Below, piece after piece: positions 6,185 to 9,846 of a DNA stretch of 9,846 nucleotides. Both the position numbers and the translations under genes were made by a program. The notes under the pieces were generated by a model. The model searched no databases. It was not told where the DNA came from and saw nothing but the letters and a program-made list of their open reading frames with translations. The DNA is taken from NCBI GenBank assembly GCA_022428035.1, contig JAKMDG010000543.1:1-9846 (forward strand). Reading direction: 5' to 3'. The stretch's first letter is position 1. Every line of letters starts with the position of its first letter. The DNA comes from Longimicrobiales bacterium. GTDB taxonomy: Bacteria > Gemmatimonadota > Gemmatimonadetes > Longimicrobiales > Gaopeijiaceae.

Positions 6185-7614
6185 GTCTCGAGCTGTGTCT
6201 GAACCAATCCGACCAGAGAGCCGACCACGAAGGTGACGGACGCGCCTACAAGGACGTACCACGGCCATGCCATCAGATCACGCATCAGGGTGACCGTACC
6301 GATCCCGACTGCGACCCCGATCATCACTGCAAGCTGGCCGGGACGCTTCGTGAATACCCCGAGTGCGAATGCACCCAGCAGGCCGCCATAGACCAGTGAC
6401 GCGACGCCGAGTGCGACCTCGACAGCCGACGTCCCCTGCGAAAGGGGGATGAACAGCACCGCCCCGCTGACGAGCAGACCTGCCCAGACGAGTGTGAAGA
6501 GCTTTCCGGCCCGCAGGATGCGCGCCTCGTCGTCGCGCGCCCCGACCATCGGCGCCCAGTAGTCGTAGGCCGTAGCGGACGCGAGCGAGTTGATCGATGA
6601 GGAAAGCGACGACATCGCGGCGGCGAACACGCCGGCGATCAGCAGGCCCGTCAGCCCTGGTGGGAGTTGCTGAACGATGAAGGTCGCGAAGATCTCGTCG
6701 GTCGAGTCGAAGGTCCGACCCTCGTAGAACGCCCACAGTCCCAGCCCAACCATCAGGAAGAGCAGGAACTGGAAGATGACGACGACACCACTCCCGATCA
6801 GAGCCTTCTGCGCCGAACGCTGGTCCGTACACGTCAGCAGGCGCTGCACGATAAGCTGGTCGGTGCCGTGCGATGCAGTCGTGAAAATTGCTCCACCGAA
6901 GACGCCAGCCCACAGGGTGTAGGGGATCGTGCGGTCGGTCGAGAAATCGAGGACCTGGAGCTTGCCCTGAGCACCAGCCGCGGAGAGCACGCCGCCCCAG
7001 CCATCCGGAAGGAGCATCTGGATGGCGACGATCGTCACCGCGGCCCCGAAGAGGTAGAGGCCCATCTGCACCGCATCGACCCACACGACTGCCTTGATAC
7101 CGCCAAAGTACGTGTAGACCACCGTGAGTAGCCCGATCACCGCGATCGAGACCGGATACGGCCAGCCGGTGATGAGCGCGAGAGGAATCGCCGTGGCGAA
7201 GAGACGTACCGAGTCGGCGAGCAGGCGCGTCAGCATGAAGATCGCCGACGTAAACCTTCGAGCCCCGAGACCGAATCGCTGTTCAAGCAACTCGTATGCG
7301 GTAGTCAGGGAGCCCGCGTAGTAAGCCGGCAGGAAGAAGGTCGAGACAATGACCCGGCCAAGCAGGTACCCTAGCGTCAGCTGAAGAAAGACCAGCGCGC
7401 CCGCGTAGGAGACGCCCGGCACACTCAAGAAGGTGAGCGTGCTCGTCTCCGTAGCGACGACGGAGAGCATGACCGCGACCCAGGGGAGTGATCGACTTCC
7501 GAGGAAGTAGTCGGTCCCTCCCTCCTGTCCGCGACCGAGCCAGGCGCCCCACACGGTGACACCGACCAGGTAGGCGACCAGGACGATGAGGTCCAGGGTG
7601 GTAAACCCCGTCAA
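6181..7614 (-). CDS. Sodium:solute symporter (SSS family), probable amino-sugar transporter
   Basis: A 477-residue inner-membrane Na+-coupled importer of the SSS/SLC5 family (LeuT fold), with about 13 hydrophobic segments spread over the whole length. Family landmarks are YFGGIKAVVWVDAVQ (169-183), GTDQLIVQR (250-258), and the serine-rich stretch AAAMSSLSSSINSLAS (331-346), where family members bind Na+. The start is a TTG at 7614 that overlaps the TGA of the upstream glycosidase fusion (TTGA, 7611-7614). GAGAG lies 7 bases before it, so translational coupling is likely and explains the weak start codon. The end overlaps the kinase GTG by 4 bases. SSS members carry sugars, sialic acid, amino acids and vitamins. 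The operon partners (amino-sugar glycosidase and kinase) suggest GlcNAc, MurNAc or a related sugar or muropeptide product. The family is secure and the substrate is inferred only. Confidence 0.92.
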   Translation of the reverse strand: MTGFTTLDLIVLVAYLVGVTVWGAWLGRGQEGGTDYFLGSRSLPWVAVMLSVVATETSTLTFLSVPGVSYAGALVFLQLTLGYLLGRVIVSTFFLPAYYAGSLTTAYELLEQRFGLGARRFTSAIFMLTRLLADSVRLFATAIPLALITGWPYPVSIAVIGLLTVVYTYFGGIKAVVWVDAVQMGLYLFGAAVTIVAIQMLLPDGWGGVLSAAGAQGKLQVLDFSTDRTIPYTLWAGVFGGAIFTTASHGTDQLIVQRLLTCTDQRSAQKALIGSGVVVIFQFLLFLMVGLGLWAFYEGRTFDSTDEIFATFIVQQLPPGLTGLLIAGVFAAAMSSLSSSINSLASATAYDYWAPMVGARDDEARILRAGKLFTLVWAGLLVSGAVLFIPLSQGTSAVEVALGVASLVYGGLLGAFALGVFTKRPGQLAVMIGVAVGIGTVTLMRDLMAWPWYVLVGASVTFVVGSLVGLVQTQLET

Positions 7615-9846
7615 CGATTCACTCTCGGCTCGACGGTGCGATCCATGATGGAGAGGACAGCAGCATCCGCTACCGCTCTCCTCAAGGGCACGTGTTTCTG
7701 GTTCTCACGCGTCGGGTGGACGCGGTTTGTGAGGAGGATCACCCAGAGATCGAGCTCCGGATCCATCCAGATGGAGGTCCCGGTATATCCGGTATGACCG
7801 AAGGCCTCGTTGGTGACGTAGTCTCCACCCGACGAGCGCTCAGATGGGGTGTCCCAACCGAGCGCACGAGACGATGTCTCGTCGACCCGGGTGGTAAACT
7901 CGTCGAGCACCGAAGCATCCACGATCCTGCGCGCCTCCGTTCTGCGCACGGGACACGGCTCGCCAGGATCACCGTCTGCCGCGCAGGCGGGCGCGAGGCC
8001 TCCGTTGAGCATCATGCGGGCGAACACCGACAGATCTACGGCCGTCGAGAAGAGACCGGCGTGACCCGCGACCCCACCCATCGCGTCTGCATTTTCATCG
8101 TGCACCGTGCCCCACACCATCTCATTGCGGTAGATCGTGTCGATTTCCGTGGCCGCGATGCGCGGACGAAGCGTGGATTCAGGGTTGTAGCGCGTCTCGA
8201 GCATTCCCATGGGGTCCAGGAGACGTTCCTGCAGGAACTCGTCGAGCGTTTGCCCCGCGACTTCTTCAATGACCCAGGCCAGCGTCATGATGCCGATGTC
8301 GGAGTAGGCGGTTCGCGTGCCCGGGGCGACCTCGAGCGCCTCGCTCGCCGCGGCCTCTTTGTACGCGTCCATGCCCGCGAACTCGAAGTACCAGGTCCGG
8401 AAGGGTGTCAGGCCAGTGCGGTGCGTGAGCAGATGACGGACGGTGACGTCGTTCTTGCGATCATCCCCCGCAGCCCACCAGGGCAGATACTCGACCACGG
8501 GTGTGTCCAGATCGAGTGCATTGTCCCCGACGAGCATCATTGCTGCGGTTGTCGTGCCCACCACTTTGGATACGGATGCCAGATCGAAGATGGACGTCGG
8601 CGTGACCGGACGACGTGTGCCGTACTGAAGCTCTCCGAAGCCCTTGAGCGAGACGAGCCGACCATGGCGCCCGACTGCCAGCGCCGCGCCCGAGAAGGCG
8701 GAGTCGGCAACACCGGCCACGATGATCGAGTCGATACGCGCGAGGCCGTCCGACGACATGCCCACGGACTCGGGCTCGGCTACCGTCTGGTTCCGCCCGC
8801 GAGGTCCCCCGCCCCGCGCAGCAATAATGCCGGCTGCAACCACAGGGTCTTCCAGTTCCAGCGTGGCGAGCCGATCGGTGACCTTCGCGCGATCGAGGCC
8901 CTCACCCAGGTCATGGAATGGCGGGAGCGGGATCGGAAGCCGGCCGCTGATGGCCTCTTCACCGAAGAGCGCCGCGACGGCAGCGCTCTGCGACCGCTCT
9001 CGATCACCCCACGCCAGCGCGTAGCTGCCCACATCGGGGACCGCAGCGAGCAGGTACGGGTTGCCGAAGGAGACCATCACCGTGGGTTTCGTAGCCACTG
9101 CCGCGGAGATGAGCGCGCGCAGGGACGCGGGGAGCGCTTCCTCGGTAGACCCGGCGGATGCAGGGACATATGCCGTGACGATGATACGGTCCGCTCCATT
9201 GATCGCATCGTGGGCATCGGCATACGCAGCGGAATCACTTCGCTCGTCGAGCCGAATCTCGTTGAGATCGACAACACGCTCCCGAAGCCCGGACGCGAAC
9301 GCCCGGTTGGCCCACAATCGGGTGGACCCGGCGAACCGAATATGGAGCGTTGGCGCCATGGACAGCCCGTCCATGGGAAGCAGCCTGTCCTGATCCCGAA
9401 CCAGGGTGATCGACCGCGTGGCCGCGGTATCGGCGAAGGCGTTGTGCGGGCCAATCCCGACGACGCGATTCACGGCGTCGAGTGAGACGAAGCGGTCCCG
9501 GTGCAGCCCCAGTCGCGCCTTGAGGTTCAGGATACGGCGCGCCGATTCTTCGAGACGACTCCGACTCATTCGGCCGGTCTCGACCGCCTCTTCGATCGCG
9601 TCGATGACATCGGACACCGCCTTCGGCGAGAGGACGACGTCAGACCCGGCCTCCAGGGCCCGGACGGACGCTTCACCGATTCCGTACATATCGGTGATAC
9701 CGCGCATGGTCATCGCGTCTGTGAAGACGATGCCCTCGAAGCCGAGATCGTTGCGCAGGATATCGGTCATGACCTCCGGTGACAGCGTCGCAGGGGGAGC
9801 CCCGGGACCGAGGACTTCCGGTAGCTGCAGATGCGCCGTCATGATC
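7611..9846 (-). CDS. GH3 (NagZ-type) glycosidase fused to a serine beta-lactamase-family domain, 5' end outside window
   Basis: A partial protein, 744 residues visible; the frame runs off the right edge (Ile codon at 9845-9843, then Met at 9842, which is internal and not the start). Numbering is from that Met. Residues 1-115 are the end of a GH3 catalytic barrel: MTAH (1-4), PATLS (17-21), LGFEGIVFTDAM (33-44) with nucleophile Asp42, closest in style to NagZ beta-N-acetylhexosaminidases. Residues about 140-335 form a GH3 C-terminal-type domain. A linker leads to a beta-lactamase/esterase-like domain (about 355-735) with SVSK (423-426, the S-x-x-K nucleophile), YSD (513-515) and HTG (683-685, in place of KTG). 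GH3 plus beta-lactamase fusions are known, notably in Bacteroidota. A likely role is trimming peptidoglycan or chito-oligosaccharides in the envelope. The NagZ catalytic His loop and any signal peptide lie outside the window. The gene is first in the operon with the symporter and kinase. Confidence 0.93.
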   Translation of the reverse strand, partial: IMTAHLQLPEVLGPGAPPATLSPEVMTDILRNDLGFEGIVFTDAMTMRGITDMYGIGEASVRALEAGSDVVLSPKAVSDVIDAIEEAVETGRMSRSRLEESARRILNLKARLGLHRDRFVSLDAVNRVVGIGPHNAFADTAATRSITLVRDQDRLLPMDGLSMAPTLHIRFAGSTRLWANRAFASGLRERVVDLNEIRLDERSDSAAYADAHDAINGADRIIVTAYVPASAGSTEEALPASLRALISAAVATKPTVMVSFGNPYLLAAVPDVGSYALAWGDRERSQSAAVAALFGEEAISGRLPIPLPPFHDLGEGLDRAKVTDRLATLELEDPVVAAGIIAARGGGPRGRNQTVAEPESVGMSSDGLARIDSIIVAGVADSAFSGAALAVGRHGRLVSLKGFGELQYGTRRPVTPTSIFDLASVSKVVGTTTAAMMLVGDNALDLDTPVVEYLPWWAAGDDRKNDVTVRHLLTHRTGLTPFRTWYFEFAGMDAYKEAAASEALEVAPGTRTAYSDIGIMTLAWVIEEVAGQTLDEFLQERLLDPMGMLETRYNPESTLRPRIAATEIDTIYRNEMVWGTVHDENADAMGGVAGHAGLFSTAVDLSVFARMMLNGGLAPACAADGDPGEPCPVRRTEARRIVDASVLDEFTTRVDETSSRALGWDTPSERSSGGDYVTNEAFGHTGYTGTSIWMDPELDLWVILLTNRVHPTRENQKHVPLRRAVADAAVLSIMDRTVEPRVNR

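Noticed and set aside
6185..6268. Longer kinase start at 6268
   Set aside because: It would place 28 Arg-rich residues before the phosphate-1 motif and overlap the symporter by 88 bases. The GTG at 6184 gives a classic 4-base overlap.
7692..9485. Very long open frame (597 codons) on the plus strand opposite the glycosidase-lactamase gene
   Set aside because: It is antisense to a gene with clear GH3 and beta-lactamase motifs. Its translation is rich in Arg, Gly and His with no recognisable domain, as expected for the mirror frame of GC-rich coding DNA.

Overview
This is a GC-rich bacterial chromosomal window with densely packed genes and no sign of mobile DNA. Eight protein genes are readable: seven on the minus strand and one (an inositol-monophosphatase-type phosphatase) on the plus strand. 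Start codons include GTG and TTG, and genes often overlap by 4 bases. Codon third positions are G/C-rich throughout, and I see no compositional island. The organism looks like a Gram-negative-type heterotroph with type IV pili (PilT) and amino-sugar or peptidoglycan salvage. The gene mix would fit Gemmatimonadota or a related uncultured phylum, but that is an impression from protein style and not a proof.

Right half (5249-9846, minus strand, transcribed right to left): a tight three-gene operon. It opens with a large protein, cut by the window edge, that joins a GH3/NagZ-type glycosidase to a serine beta-lactamase-type domain. A sodium:solute symporter follows (TTGA overlap), then a BadF/NAGK-type amino-sugar kinase (GTGA overlap). 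The set reads as one pathway: release an N-acetylated amino sugar, import it, phosphorylate it. Peptidoglycan or chitin-type amino sugars are the most likely substrates. A small hairpin overlaps the end of the kinase gene. Next comes a monocistronic small heat-shock protein (Hsp20) with its own Shine-Dalgarno sequence.

Middle (3618-4595): the phosphatase gene on the plus strand runs convergently against hsp20, with a strong GC-rich hairpin between their ends. It is divergent from trpS, and the shared upstream region holds several short perfect inverted repeats.

Left half (1-3617, minus strand): trpS, then pilT, then a class I pyruvate-dependent aldolase, then purA, cut by the left edge. The aldolase is of the DapA superfamily and looks closer to 4-hydroxy-2-oxoglutarate aldolase than to true DapA. 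Its Shine-Dalgarno sequence lies in the last codons of pilT. purA appears to have its own promoter (TTGACA, 17-base spacer, TAGCTT). Between that promoter and purA lies a strong hairpin followed by a T-rich tract, which makes it a candidate transcription attenuator and the most interesting regulatory signal here.

No tRNA, rRNA, CRISPR array, insertion sequence or phage gene was seen. No gap without a gene exceeds 300 bases. I found no clearly new multi-gene defence or biosynthetic system; the two candidates for follow-up are the purA leader and the glycosidase-lactamase/symporter/kinase operon.
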